Part shown: positions 18,131 to 26,041 of the stretch, one piece after another
Layout: every line of letters begins with the position of its first letter
How positions within the stretch are numbered: position 1 is the stretch's first letter
NCBI GenBank assembly: GCA_027451985.1
Contig: DAIDHS010000023.1
Span: 1-39,875, forward strand
Direction: 5' to 3'
Length of the DNA: 39,875 nucleotides
Source: Elusimicrobiota bacterium
Lineage (GTDB): Bacteria; Elusimicrobiota; Elusimicrobia; UBA1565; UBA9628
Translations under genes and position numbers: made by a program
The notes under the pieces: generated by a model
What the model saw: the letters and a program-made list of their open reading frames with translations, nothing else
Databases searched by the model: none
Told to the model about the DNA's origin: nothing

Positions 18131-18892
18131 TTAGTGGGGATGAACGGCCATCCCGACGAAGACGGCGGTTAAAATCGTGAAAATGTAGGCCTGGATGACG
18201 GCGACTAAAATCTCCAGCGTGTAGGTGAACACGGCCAGGCCCACGGAAACCGGGATGACGCCGATGCCCGCGACACGGCTCATCGCGCCGAAAATGATTA
18301 TTAAGGAAAGGAATCCCAACGCCACCAAATGGCCCGCGATCATGTTGCCGAACAAGCGCATGCACAGCGCCGCGCTTTTGGCCACCAGACCCACGGACTC
18401 AAGCACGAACATAAAAGGAATGAGCGCCAGGGGAAGGCCCGAAGGCACGATGTGCTTAAGGTAGGAGGCCGCGCCCTGCTTATGCACGCCCGCCCAGTGC
18501 ACTAAAAGATACGTGCACAGCGCCAAGGCCATGGTCACGGAGATGTCGCCCGTGGCCGTGACCGCGCCGGGGATGATGCCGGCAAGGTTGAGGACGAGAA
18601 TGAAGAAGAACAAGGTCAGGAAGTAAGGAAGGTAGGCTTCGGTGTCGTGGCCGAAAAAGGGGCGCATCATGTCGTCGCGCACGTAAAGCACCAGCGGCTC
18701 AATCCACGAACGCGCGGCGGCGCCGGCCGCGGTGCGCGTGCCCGCAAGTCCTCCGACGAGGAGGAGGAAGGCGCCCGCGACCCACATCATCAGAAGATGT
18801 TCGGTCAGCATCACGGGCGTGCCGCCGATAGTAAAAAGCCTCAGGATGGGGTGATCCAGAACGTGCTCGGCGGCCAAGGCTTCGAAGTTCAT
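18131..18892 (-). CDS. atpB: ATP synthase a subunit
   Basis: This 253-residue membrane subunit forms the ion half-channels. MRLFGNMIAGH carries the essential arginine, and the last helix region reads VAVIQAYIFTILTAVFVG. Five or more hydrophobic segments are visible. The start overlaps the AtpI-like gene by ATGA, and a 60-base spacer separates it from atpE. Confidence 0.97.
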   Translation of the reverse strand: MNFEALAAEHVLDHPILRLFTIGGTPVMLTEHLLMMWVAGAFLLLVGGLAGTRTAAGAAARSWIEPLVLYVRDDMMRPFFGHDTEAYLPYFLTLFFFILVLNLAGIIPGAVTATGDISVTMALALCTYLLVHWAGVHKQGAASYLKHIVPSGLPLALIPFMFVLESVGLVAKSAALCMRLFGNMIAGHLVALGFLSLIIIFGAMSRVAGIGVIPVSVGLAVFTYTLEILVAVIQAYIFTILTAVFVGMAVHPH

Positions 18893-19272
18893 CGCGCCCT
18901 CAAGAGCCAGCGGGATTCAAGCGCGAGCAACGCCACGGCAGTGCCGCCGGCATAAGCCAAAAGCGCGGGAACGGCGGCCGCTTGCGCGAAGCACAGGGCC
19001 GCCAGGAAAACGAAGAGAAGCGCGCGCAGGCCGATGCTGGTCCAGAAGGCCGCCAAGGCGGCGTTAAAGGACGCGGCGTTTCCAAGCGCCAACGCCGCGG
19101 TGCCCGCGGCGGCCGCGGCCCACGCCAGGCCCAGGCCCGCGGCGACGGGCGCGAAGTCCCCGCGCGGGCACAAAAGCCGCGCGAGGGCCGCGCAGGCCAG
19201 AAAGCCCAGCGCTCCTTCAGCCGCGCTTTTTGCCGCCGAGCGCGCCGCCTTTCGCCATGCGGATGAGTTCAT
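18889..19272 (-). CDS. AtpI-like small membrane protein
   Basis: This protein of up to 127 residues is Ala/Leu-rich with about four membrane helices. It lies between the AtpZ-like gene and atpB, the usual place of AtpI (ATP synthase I chain), which helps assemble the c ring or import divalent cations. The sequence itself shows few AtpI landmarks, so position carries most of the call. ATG 19272 gives a 56-base overlap with the upstream gene. An AAGGAG at about 19225 inside the frame suggests a later start at a CTG is also possible. Confidence 0.65.
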   Translation of the reverse strand: MNSSAWRKAARSAAKSAAEGALGFLACAALARLLCPRGDFAPVAAGLGLAWAAAAAGTAALALGNAASFNAALAAFWTSIGLRALLFVFLAALCFAQAAAVPALLAYAGGTAVALLALESRWLLRAR

Positions 19273-19471
19273 AAAGCCCGAGTGCCACCCCTATAAAGGA
19301 TCCGAGAATCGCCAGCCACGGTCCGGTGGAGAATTTTTTGTCGAGCCAGTAACCCAAGAGAAAGCCGCCCAACACCGATACGACGATGTCCGTGCCCGCG
19401 CTCAGTGCGACGGCCCAAAACCCCGCGTCTTCCGGCCTCCGGCCCTGCTCTCCGTCGGGTTGCTGGTCGAT
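19217..19471 (-). CDS. AtpZ/AtpI-type ATP synthase accessory protein
   Basis: This small protein (about 84 residues) has two membrane helices: LSAGTDIVVSVLGGFLLGYW and GPWLAILGSFIGVALGLYEL. They are joined by LDKKFSTG, the pattern of the PF09527 family that starts many F-ATPase operons. There is no ATG, GTG or TTG between the predicted transcription start (about 19496) and the first helix. The only in-frame TTG (19531) is the first base of the -35 box itself. The start shown is an ATC at 19471, seven bases after a GGGTGGGGG purine run; this is a proposal, not a certainty. Confidence 0.75.
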   Translation of the reverse strand: MDQQPDGEQGRRPEDAGFWAVALSAGTDIVVSVLGGFLLGYWLDKKFSTGPWLAILGSFIGVALGLYELIRMAKGGALGGKKRG

Positions 19472-19502
19472 GAAAACGCCCCCACCCTTCGAACGACGCG
19501 CT

Positions 19503-19531
19503 ATTCTACAACAAGAGCGCAAGGCTGTCAA
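19503..19531 (-). promoter_or_regulatory. ATP synthase operon promoter
   Basis: TTGACA (19531-19526), a 17-nt spacer and TAGAAT (19508-19503) form a near-consensus sigma70 promoter reading into atpZ. The predicted start is near 19496. The -35 bases are shared with the divergent promoter of the GGDEF gene. Confidence 0.8.
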
Positions 19532-19554
19532 TTTGGCGGCGAAGAGGGTAGAAT
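19525..19554 (+). promoter_or_regulatory. promoter of the receiver-GGDEF gene
   Basis: CTGTCA (19525-19530, 4 of 6 to consensus), an 18-nt spacer and TAGAAT (19549-19554) read rightwards. Transcription should start near 19561, leaving about six bases before ATG 19567 and no room for a ribosome-binding site. Confidence 0.55.
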
Positions 19555-19566
19555 ATACCTTCGCTC

Positions 19567-20517
19567 ATGCCCGAAAACGCCGCCGCCGCCATTCTCGTCG
19601 CCGACGATGATCCCGAGATCGTCCATCTGCTCGCGGAATTTTTGGAACACGCGGGATTTACGGTGCTCCAAGCCTCGGACGGCTTGGAGGCTTTAGAAAA
19701 AATCCGCGCCCGGCGCCCGGACATCGCGGTCTTGGACCGCCACATGCCGGGCTTAGACGGCTTCTCCGTCTGCCGGCTGCTGCGCCAAGATCCGCTCTTC
19801 GAGCACATGCCGCTGGTGATTCTCTCCGCCGCGGCCGAGCGCGAGAGCAAGATCGCGGGCCTGGACCTGGGCGCCGACGACTTCATCGCCAAGCCCGTGG
19901 ACATGGACGAGCTCTTGGCCCGCGTGCGCATGATCCTTCGCCGCACGCAGATGGGCTTGGACGCCAACCCGCTCACGCATCTTCCCGGCAACGCCTCCAT
20001 CGAGAACCGCGTGCGCCAAGCCCTGGCTTCCGGCCGGCCCCTGGCCGTGCTCTACCTCGACTTGAATCAGTTTAAAGCCTACAACGACGTCTACGGCTAC
20101 GACGCCGGAAACCGCGTCATCCGGGAGACGGCGCACCTCCTCATCCGCCTCAAGGGAGAGATGGAAACCATCGACTTCGTCGGGCACATCGGCGGCGACG
20201 ACTTCATCGTGCTCTCCACTCCCCCGCACATGGAGGACGTGGCGGCGCGCATCACCAAGGAGTTCGACGCCCTGGCGCCCGGCTTCTACACTCCGGAGGA
20301 CCGCACTCGCGGCGTCATCGTCGCCGCCGACCGGCGCGGCCAAATCCGGGAATTCCCCATCATTACGGTCGCCATCGGCATCTGCCACAACGCCTTCCGC
20401 AAGCTCGAGTCCTTCGCGCAAATTTCCCAGATTGGGACCGAGCTCAAGCGCCACGCCAAAGAGAAGGGCGGCTCGGTCTACGTGGTCGACCGCCGCGCCG
20501 ATCCGTCCGCGGCCTAA
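19567..20517 (+). CDS. response regulator with GGDEF-type output
   Basis: This 316-residue protein has a receiver domain (1-125) with acidic pocket ADDD (12-15), phospho-acceptor D57 (VLDRHMPG) and K109 (AKP). It is followed by a GGDEF domain (about 135-310). The output domain resembles PleD/WspR-type diguanylate cyclases (LYLDLNQFKAYND, YGYDAGNRVI), but the signature is GGDDF at 209-213 instead of GGDEF. The fourth residue normally binds metal and is usually Glu, so activity is uncertain. No RxxD inhibitory site precedes it. It is divergent from the ATP synthase operon, and its 3' end overlaps the convergent receiver gene. Confidence 0.9.
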   Translation: MPENAAAAILVADDDPEIVHLLAEFLEHAGFTVLQASDGLEALEKIRARRPDIAVLDRHMPGLDGFSVCRLLRQDPLFEHMPLVILSAAAERESKIAGLDLGADDFIAKPVDMDELLARVRMILRRTQMGLDANPLTHLPGNASIENRVRQALASGRPLAVLYLDLNQFKAYNDVYGYDAGNRVIRETAHLLIRLKGEMETIDFVGHIGGDDFIVLSTPPHMEDVAARITKEFDALAPGFYTPEDRTRGVIVAADRRGQIREFPIITVAIGICHNAFRKLESFAQISQIGTELKRHAKEKGGSVYVVDRRADPSAA

Positions 20518-20900
20518 AGCGGCCGGTCCACGCCGGTCAATTCCTTGATGGCGGCGCGCAAAAGCCCGAAGTCGATGGGCTTGGAAAGAACCCTCACCTT
20601 AGGATCGGGTGGCAGCTGCTTGGCAATCTCCTCGCGGGGCATGGCGCTCACGAAGATGACCGGGAGTTGCGGGAACACGCGGCGCAGATGCTTGTAGGCG
20701 TCTAAGCCCGTGCCGGCGCCGGGCATATTGATGTCGGTAACGACGAGGCCGATTTTGAGGCCCTGCGCCTGCAGGACCTCCTGCCAGGCGTCGGACGCGG
20801 TGGTGACGTTGTAGCCGCCGCCCTCCAGGCGCGCCGCGATGAGGCCCAGAATGAGCGGATCGTCGTCGACGACTAAAACGTAGGCCTCCCGCCCCGCCAC
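20514..20900 (-). CDS. stand-alone receiver domain protein
   Basis: This protein of about 128 residues is a CheY-like single receiver: VDDD (11-14), phospho-acceptor D56 (VVTDINMPG), switch S85 and K107 (LSKP). There is no output domain, so it must act by protein contact or phosphorelay. Start GTG 20900 shares one base with the thiolase stop (TAGTG). A longer frame to 20948 runs inside the thiolase and is rejected. No histidine kinase gene is in the window. Confidence 0.88.
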   Translation of the reverse strand: MAGREAYVLVVDDDPLILGLIAARLEGGGYNVTTASDAWQEVLQAQGLKIGLVVTDINMPGAGTGLDAYKHLRRVFPQLPVIFVSAMPREEIAKQLPPDPKVRVLSKPIDFGLLRAAIKELTGVDRPL

Positions 20901-22102
20901 TAGAGCGCCTCCCAGGCCGCGGCCAAGCCTTGGCCCACGCCCACGCACAAAGCCGAGAGGCCCAGCCGCGCTCCTCGGCGGCGCATCTCATGGAGAAGCG
21001 TCACCGCGATGCGGCAGCCGCTCGATCCGAGCGGATGGCCCAGAGCGATGGCGCCGCCGTTGACGTTCAAGCGCTCCTCGTCAAGCTTCAGCTCCCGCGC
21101 GCAGGCCACGCTCTGCGCCGCGAAAGCCTCGTTGATTTCGACCAGATCGAAATCAGCCGTTTTGCGGCCCAGCCGGGACAAAAGCCTTTGGATGGCGGGC
21201 ACTGGGCCGATGCCCATGTAGGACGGATCCACTCCGGCGGCAGCCGCGCCAAGCCAGCGCGCCAGGGGCTTCAAGCCCAGAGACTTGGCGAAAGACGCCT
21301 CCATCAAAACCATGGCCGAGGCGCCGTCGTTCAAGGTCGAGCTGTTGCCCGCGGTGACGCTGCCGTCCGCGCGGAAGGCGGGCTTTAGCGCGGCGAGCTT
21401 CTCGAGACTCGTATCCTCGCGGATGGTCTCGTCCTGGGAGACGGAAACGGCCTTGCCCTTTCCGGCTGAAACCTCGATGGGAAAAATCTCCTCGACGAAT
21501 GCCGCCGCGCGGGCGCGCGCCGCGCGCTGGTGGCTCCTGAGCGCGAAGGCATCTTGATCCGCGCGAGAGACCTTATAGCGTTCGGCCACGTTCTCCGCGG
21601 TTTCGCCCATGCTTAACAGCGGGAACAAGGCTTTGAACCGCGGGTTGGGGAACCGCCAGCCCAGCGCCGTGTCGTAGGCCGTCAGATTGCCGTAGGCAAA
21701 AGCCTTCTCCGACTTGGGAAGCGCCCACGGGGCGCGGCTCATGCTCTCGACTCCGCCGGCGACGTAGGCGTCGCCCTCTCCGGCCAAAATCGCGCGCGCC
21801 GCGGCGTTGACGGCTTCCAAACCCGAGGAGCACAGCCGATTGACCGTGCAGCCGGGCACGCTCTGAGGCAGGCCCGCCAAAAGGGCCGCCATGCGCGCGA
21901 CATTGCGGTTGTCTTCGCCGGCCTGATTGGCGCAGCCGAAATAAACGTCCGCGATTTTTTCAGGCGGGAGACCCGGCGCCTTTTGGACCGCGGTCGCGAT
22001 GGCCGCGGCGGCCAAATCGTCCGGGCGCACGCCGGCCAGGGTCCCGCCCAATCGGCCCACCGGGGTCCGCACCGCCGACACCACGACCGCTTCGCGCGCC
22101 AT
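20900..22102 (-). CDS. acetyl-CoA C-acyltransferase (thiolase)
   Basis: This 400-residue thiolase of the FadA/PcaF/AtoB group has nucleophile C91 in [16 protein letters not shown]356 in [10 protein letters not shown], and C386 in LCVGVGQG. It condenses or cleaves acyl-CoA with CoA. The CVGVGQG ending is typical of beta-ketoadipyl-CoA and related thiolases, but substrate cannot be assigned. AGGG lies upstream of ATG 22102. The gene follows the glycosyltransferase by 15 bases and is coupled to the stand-alone receiver behind it. No hydratase or dehydrogenase neighbour is present. Confidence 0.93.
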   Translation of the reverse strand: MAREAVVVSAVRTPVGRLGGTLAGVRPDDLAAAAIATAVQKAPGLPPEKIADVYFGCANQAGEDNRNVARMAALLAGLPQSVPGCTVNRLCSSGLEAVNAAARAILAGEGDAYVAGGVESMSRAPWALPKSEKAFAYGNLTAYDTALGWRFPNPRFKALFPLLSMGETAENVAERYKVSRADQDAFALRSHQRAARARAAAFVEEIFPIEVSAGKGKAVSVSQDETIREDTSLEKLAALKPAFRADGSVTAGNSSTLNDGASAMVLMEASFAKSLGLKPLARWLGAAAAGVDPSYMGIGPVPAIQRLLSRLGRKTADFDLVEINEAFAAQSVACARELKLDEERLNVNGGAIALGHPLGSSGCRIAVTLLHEMRRRGARLGLSALCVGVGQGLAAAWEAL

Positions 22103-22117
22103 AAATTCCCTGATATT

Positions 22118-23467
22118 CTACTTTAAGATCGGCGCGGGCTTCCCACCCACGGCCGAGAAGGCTTCCTCGGCCACCGCGCGCGCCGCCGCGGAAAACGGCC
22201 GCGCCGCCGCGTAGGCCGCGGCTTGCCGGCCAAGCGCCTCAAGCCCGCGCGGATCCGAGAGCATCTGCTTCAAACCCGCGGCCAAGGCTTCGGGCGCGCC
22301 GCCGATTTTTTTCGGCGGGACGGCGTAGGCGAAGCCTCCCGGCCAGTCGCGGGAACCGTAGTGCTCCAAGGCCAGCACCGGAAGCCCCGCGCGCATCGCT
22401 TCCATGGCGTTTAAACCGTAGCTTTCGTGCACCGAAGGCGAGACGAAGAGGCTCGCGAGGCAAAAAAAGGCCCGCTTATCCTCCGGACCCAAGTAACCGG
22501 GGAAAAATGCGCGGACCCGCCGCAGCTTTTGCGCCGCCGCGCGCACGCGGCGGGCGTAGGCCTCGCCGCGCATGAAGGCCGGCGCGCCGCAGACCAGGAC
22601 GCAGGCGTCCTTGTCCCGAAACTCTCCGAGGCGCTCCAAAAGCAAGAGCGCCTCCAGCAGGTGTTCCACTCCTTTTTCCGGGGAAAGGCGGCTCAAGGTC
22701 ATGAGCACCAAACTTTCCGGGCGGATCTGATAGAGATCTTTGAGTCGCTCGACGGCGGCGTCGCTCGGCTCCCGCGGCCCCTCGCCCCAAGCGCCCCAGG
22801 GGATGACGCGGGCCTTGGCCGCGAACTCCTGTGCCTGAAGCACAACATCCGCGCAGGCGTTCCGCGCGACCTCGGCCATCGCGCGCGAGGGAAAAATCAT
22901 GCGCGCCGAGAAGCGCATCGCGCGGCGCTGCTTGTCGAAGACCAGCTTCAGCACGTCGGGAACCAGGTCCGCGCCGCCGAGACGCTCGTAGAACCGGATC
23001 GCGGCGGCGGTGGAAATCGCGCCTCTCAAATACATCCGGCAGAAATAATCCGCCACATCCACGTGCCAAAGCGTGGCGGGCCGGTAGCCCGCGCGCCACA
23101 GCGCCTCCAGATCGGGCGCCTCGGAAATATCGTTGACGACGACCGCCGTGGACTCCGGAGGAAAGAGGCTCGTCCGTTCCAGGAGCCAGCGCGTCGTCTC
23201 CCGCTCGAACCGCCGGCAAAACCGCGCGTACTCCATCTCGGAAAATCCGACCAGGTCGGGCGCGCCCGCCCCGGGCTCCCCGCCCAGCCGGACGTAGTCG
23301 ACGCCCGGCGCCGGACTCTGCGCGCCCGCGCCCAGGGCCGTCACCTCGAAGCCGCCGGCTTCGGCCCAAGTCCGCGCCAAGTTTAGCCCCACCATGGCGC
23401 CGCCGCCCAGGGGCGTTCTCTCCATGGGATAGCCCAAATGGCTGCCGATAAAAACCATGCGCCGCAT
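22118..23467 (-). CDS. glycosyltransferase, family 4 type
   Basis: This 449-residue GT-B glycosyltransferase has the N-terminal acceptor domain opening MRRMVFIGSHLGYPMER and a glycine-rich GGGAMVGLNLARTWAEAG. The C-terminal donor-binding domain has LSRLSPEKGVEHLLEALLLL and the EX7E motif in PSVHESYGLNAMEAMRAGLP. It should transfer a sugar from a nucleotide donor to an envelope glycan or lipid; the acceptor is unknown. ATG 23467 is chosen over an arginine-rich extension to 23560, which overlaps the upstream hydrolase. It is 14 bases after that gene. Confidence 0.88.
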   Translation of the reverse strand: MRRMVFIGSHLGYPMERTPLGGGAMVGLNLARTWAEAGGFEVTALGAGAQSPAPGVDYVRLGGEPGAGAPDLVGFSEMEYARFCRRFERETTRWLLERTSLFPPESTAVVVNDISEAPDLEALWRAGYRPATLWHVDVADYFCRMYLRGAISTAAAIRFYERLGGADLVPDVLKLVFDKQRRAMRFSARMIFPSRAMAEVARNACADVVLQAQEFAAKARVIPWGAWGEGPREPSDAAVERLKDLYQIRPESLVLMTLSRLSPEKGVEHLLEALLLLERLGEFRDKDACVLVCGAPAFMRGEAYARRVRAAAQKLRRVRAFFPGYLGPEDKRAFFCLASLFVSPSVHESYGLNAMEAMRAGLPVLALEHYGSRDWPGGFAYAVPPKKIGGAPEALAAGLKQMLSDPRGLEALGRQAAAYAAARPFSAAARAVAEEAFSAVGGKPAPILK

Positions 23468-23481
23468 GGCGAAAGCGCGCG

Positions 23482-24306
23482 TCAGGGCGCCGCGGGCGCG
23501 GGAAGTTTTTGCGCCATGAGCCAGCGTGCCCAGCGGCTGTTCGCGTAAGCCTTGATCCACGCAAGATGGCCCATGCCGGTCATTTCCGTATAATGAAAAG
23601 AGGGCCGGCCCTTGAAGGCGGCCGCGATGCGCCGGTCATCGGCCACAGAGACGAGCGGATCGTCGGAGTCGTGGAACACCCAGGTCGGCGTGTTTCCGAT
23701 GTCATCGGCCAAAACGGCAAAAGGATCCTGGCCAGGAACGAGATCAATGGCCGGGGGAATCTCGGGAATCGACGCCGGCGAGTGGATGGCGCCGGAAATC
23801 GGGGTCAGGGCCGCAAAAACCCCGGGGTGCTCCGCGGCCATTCGCCAAACGCCGTAGCCTCCCATGGAGATGCCGGTGAGATAAATCCGCCGCGGGTCGC
23901 CGTTGAACTCCCGCATCTCCTGCTCGAGCGCGGCCATCGCGAGGCCGGTCATGCCGGGAGTCGTCCACCAAAAGCCCGCCGGACATTGCGGAAAAACAAC
24001 CACCGCGGGGAAGCGCCCCGGATGCGCCTTGAGGGCCGGGCCGAAGCCCGAGGTCGTTTCAGCGACGCCGTCGCCGCCGCGCTCGCCGGTCCCGTTGAGA
24101 AACAGGATGACCGGCCACTTTTTCTTCGGCGTCCAGTGCGGGGGAACGTACACGGCGAAGCGATGCGCTTCTCCTTGAAAACGAGCCGTTCGGAGCAAAA
24201 ATCGGCCCGCGGGTGCGGCCCAAAGGGCCACCGACGAAAACAGTACGGGCACAACAACGGCCAAAATCAAAGGAAGACGACGCGACGACGCGGGGCCATT
24301 GCACAT
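23482..24306 (-). CDS. secreted alpha/beta hydrolase
   Basis: This 274-residue hydrolase has an N-terminal signal or anchor segment (LPLILAVVVPVLFSSVALWA). The nucleophile elbow is GISMGGYG, the acid is in DSDDPLV and the histidine in MTGMGHLAW, a full Ser-Asp-His triad. The oxyanion region reads LFLNGTGERG. It resembles the LpqC / feruloyl-esterase-like 'predicted peptidase' group; substrate unknown. ATG 24306 coincides within a base of the predicted transcription start, so the mRNA may be leaderless. An upstream in-frame ATG at 24342 falls within the promoter. Confidence 0.85.
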   Translation of the reverse strand: MCNGPASSRRLPLILAVVVPVLFSSVALWAAPAGRFLLRTARFQGEAHRFAVYVPPHWTPKKKWPVILFLNGTGERGGDGVAETTSGFGPALKAHPGRFPAVVVFPQCPAGFWWTTPGMTGLAMAALEQEMREFNGDPRRIYLTGISMGGYGVWRMAAEHPGVFAALTPISGAIHSPASIPEIPPAIDLVPGQDPFAVLADDIGNTPTWVFHDSDDPLVSVADDRRIAAAFKGRPSFHYTEMTGMGHLAWIKAYANSRWARWLMAQKLPAPAAP

Positions 24307-24313
24307 GGGAGCA

Positions 24314-24342
24314 ATTCTAACACTTCGTCGCTGAGGCGGCAA
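24314..24342 (-). promoter_or_regulatory. hydrolase-glycosyltransferase operon promoter
   Basis: TTGCCG (24342-24337), a 17-nt spacer and TAGAAT (24319-24314) predict a start near 24307, one base before the hydrolase ATG. Confidence 0.55.
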
Positions 24343-24374
24343 GAATCGCCCCGTACCCGAATCCGATGGACGGA

Positions 24375-24527
24375 TTAAGACACCGGCGTCTGCACGCAGA
24401 CGCGTCCGGCGGGACAGGGGCCGGTGATGGCCACTTCAATGCACTGACGCGGCCACTGGCAGGTCGGCGTGACGGCCGGCGTCCGGGCCGGAGCCAGCGC
24501 GGCCAGCAAAAGAATCGTGTGAATCAT
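24375..24527 (-). CDS. small secreted four-cysteine peptide
   Basis: This is a 50-codon gene. The product starts MIHTILLLAALAPA, a short but typical signal peptide, and continues into a mature part with cysteines at 23, 29, 38 and 44 (TCQWPRQC, GPCPAGRVC). The spacing suits two disulfides. GGAGG sits eight bases before ATG 24527; another ATG at 24533 is too close to it. No family recognised. It ends just before the hydrolase promoter, so it may be transcribed towards that operon. Confidence 0.6.
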   Translation of the reverse strand: MIHTILLLAALAPARTPAVTPTCQWPRQCIEVAITGPCPAGRVCVQTPVS

Positions 24528-24560
24528 GTTCATTTCCTCCTCTTCTCTTTTCTTAAGTCT

Positions 24561-24592
24561 ACTTTAGCGCCGCAGGGCTGCGGCGCTAAAGT
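24561..24592. repeat. perfect 14-bp inverted repeat
   Basis: ACTTTAGCGCCGCA and TGCGGCGCTAAAGT flank a 4-base GGGC centre. No T run follows on either strand, so it is not a standard terminator. It lies 28 bases before the Shine-Dalgarno region of the four-cysteine peptide gene (minus strand) and about 100 bases before the thiolase gene (plus strand). Confidence 0.9.
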
Positions 24593-24611
24593 AACCGGGT
24601 CAAAATGCGGG

Positions 24612-24641
24612 ATTGATTCGGATCAATTGATCGGGATCAAT
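24612..24641. promoter_or_regulatory. tandem operator-like dyads
   Basis: Two 16-bp dyads overlap by two bases: ATTGATTCGGATCAAT (24612-24627) and ATTGATCGGGATCAAT (24626-24641). They differ at two central positions. The 14-bp offset and the position 25 bp upstream of a TATAAT box suggest binding sites for a dimeric repressor or activator of the thiolase gene. The regulator is unknown. Confidence 0.6.
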
Positions 24642-24665
24642 AGAGCGGGATCTTCGCCAAAAAAC

Positions 24666-24671
24666 TATAAT
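24666..24671 (+). promoter_or_regulatory. -10 box of the second thiolase gene
   Basis: Consensus TATAAT lies 24 bases before ATG 24695 with no good -35 at 16-18 nt, which suits an activator-dependent promoter. A strong GAGGAGG ribosome site follows at about 24684. Confidence 0.5.
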
Positions 24672-24694
24672 GGACGCAGGGCAGAGGAGGAACC

Positions 24695-26041
24695 ATGGCA
24701 CAAAACAAAAAGATCGTTTTAGGAGTGGGCGTGCGCACGCCCATCGGGCACATCTCGCGCTCGCTCTCAGGCCTGCGGGCCCCGGATCTCTTGCAGATGG
24801 CCATCATGGCTCTCTTGGAACGCTCGAAGCTTCCCAAGGACGCCGTCGACGGGCTCATCGCCGGCTGGGTGGGCCAGGATTTCTCCGCGCCGAACATCGC
24901 GCGCGTGGCGCTTTTGCGCAGCGGCCTGCCCGAAAAGGCGCAGTCGGTCACGGTGCAGAACAACTGCGTGTCCTCCATCGAGTCCGTGGCCATGGCCGCG
25001 CGTTTTATTTTGGCCGGCGACGGAGATCTTTACATCGCGGCCGGCACCGAGTCCATGTCGCGCCTTCCCTATACCATCGCCGGTTCGCGTGCAGCAAAGG
25101 ACCTGCGCAGCCTCGCCACCGTCAAAGCCAAGTGGGCCGATCTGCCGCAAAGCCCGGACGCCACCATCATCGACTCCATGGAAGAAGGCCTCACGGATCC
25201 GGTCAAAGGCATCAACATGGCGGGCACGGCCGAGGTCCTGGCCCAAATCAACGGCATCTCGCGCCAGGAGCAGGACGCCTACGCGGTGGAAAGCTTCCGC
25301 CGCGCCATCGCGGGCTGGACCTCCGGGTTCTATCCCACGCACGTGGCTCCGGCCACGGCGGGGGGCTCCGTGGCCCTGGACAAGGACGAGTATCCATTTC
25401 TGCGCGAGGACCTGGTGCAGAAGCCCGAGCGGATGGCCAAGGCGCCGGTCCTCTATGACAACTCCGCCTACACGCTCAAGGATTTCTACCGCGACTTCGG
25501 CAAGTACATGGACGGCAAGGCCTACCACGAAGGCGACCACGGCACGGTCACGCTCTTCAACTCCTGCGCCCGTTCGGACGGCGCCGCGGCCGTCATCGTG
25601 GCCGAGGAGAGCAAGGCCAAATCCCTGGGCTTAGAAATTATCGGTGAAATCAAGGGCTGGGGCTTTTACGGCAACAATCCCGCGCACATGGGCGTGGCGC
25701 CGACCCTGGCCGCGCCCGTCGCCCTGGAAAAAGCCGGCGTCAAGTTCCAGGACTTGGACGACATCGAGCTGCACGAGCCCTTCGCCGCCACGGTGCTCTC
25801 CATCTTCAAGATGGGCAAGGAAAAGTTCGGCCACGATTGGCGCGCGAAGTTCGAGGCGGGGAAACTCAATCCCCACGGCGGATCCATCGCGCTGGGCCAC
25901 CCGCTGGGCGCCACCGGCGCGCGGCTCCTGCTCAACGCGCTCTACGCGCTTAAGAAGGATCCCAAGGCGCGCCTGGGCCTCATCGCGGCCTGCGCCGGCG
26001 GCGGCATGGGCGGCGCGATGGTGGTCGAAAAGCGCGGCTAG
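24695..26041 (+). CDS. thiolase family protein (FadI-like)
   Basis: This 448-residue thiolase has nucleophile C91 in VQNNCVSSIESVAM, histidine in [14 protein letters not shown] and the second cysteine in AACAGGGMGG. The larger size and the loop region (residues about 200-300) are like the FadI/trifunctional-protein beta-subunit group that acts on long acyl chains. It would cleave 3-ketoacyl-CoA in beta-oxidation or run in reverse. No FadJ-type partner is adjacent. It is independent of the first thiolase: opposite strand, own promoter, operator-like dyads and strong Shine-Dalgarno. Its stop overlaps the convergent recombinase gene. Confidence 0.93.
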   Translation: MAQNKKIVLGVGVRTPIGHISRSLSGLRAPDLLQMAIMALLERSKLPKDAVDGLIAGWVGQDFSAPNIARVALLRSGLPEKAQSVTVQNNCVSSIESVAMAARFILAGDGDLYIAAGTESMSRLPYTIAGSRAAKDLRSLATVKAKWADLPQSPDATIIDSMEEGLTDPVKGINMAGTAEVLAQINGISRQEQDAYAVESFRRAIAGWTSGFYPTHVAPATAGGSVALDKDEYPFLREDLVQKPERMAKAPVLYDNSAYTLKDFYRDFGKYMDGKAYHEGDHGTVTLFNSCARSDGAAAVIVAEESKAKSLGLEIIGEIKGWGFYGNNPAHMGVAPTLAAPVALEKAGVKFQDLDDIELHEPFAATVLSIFKMGKEKFGHDWRAKFEAGKLNPHGGSIALGHPLGATGARLLLNALYALKKDPKARLGLIAACAGGGMGGAMVVEKRG

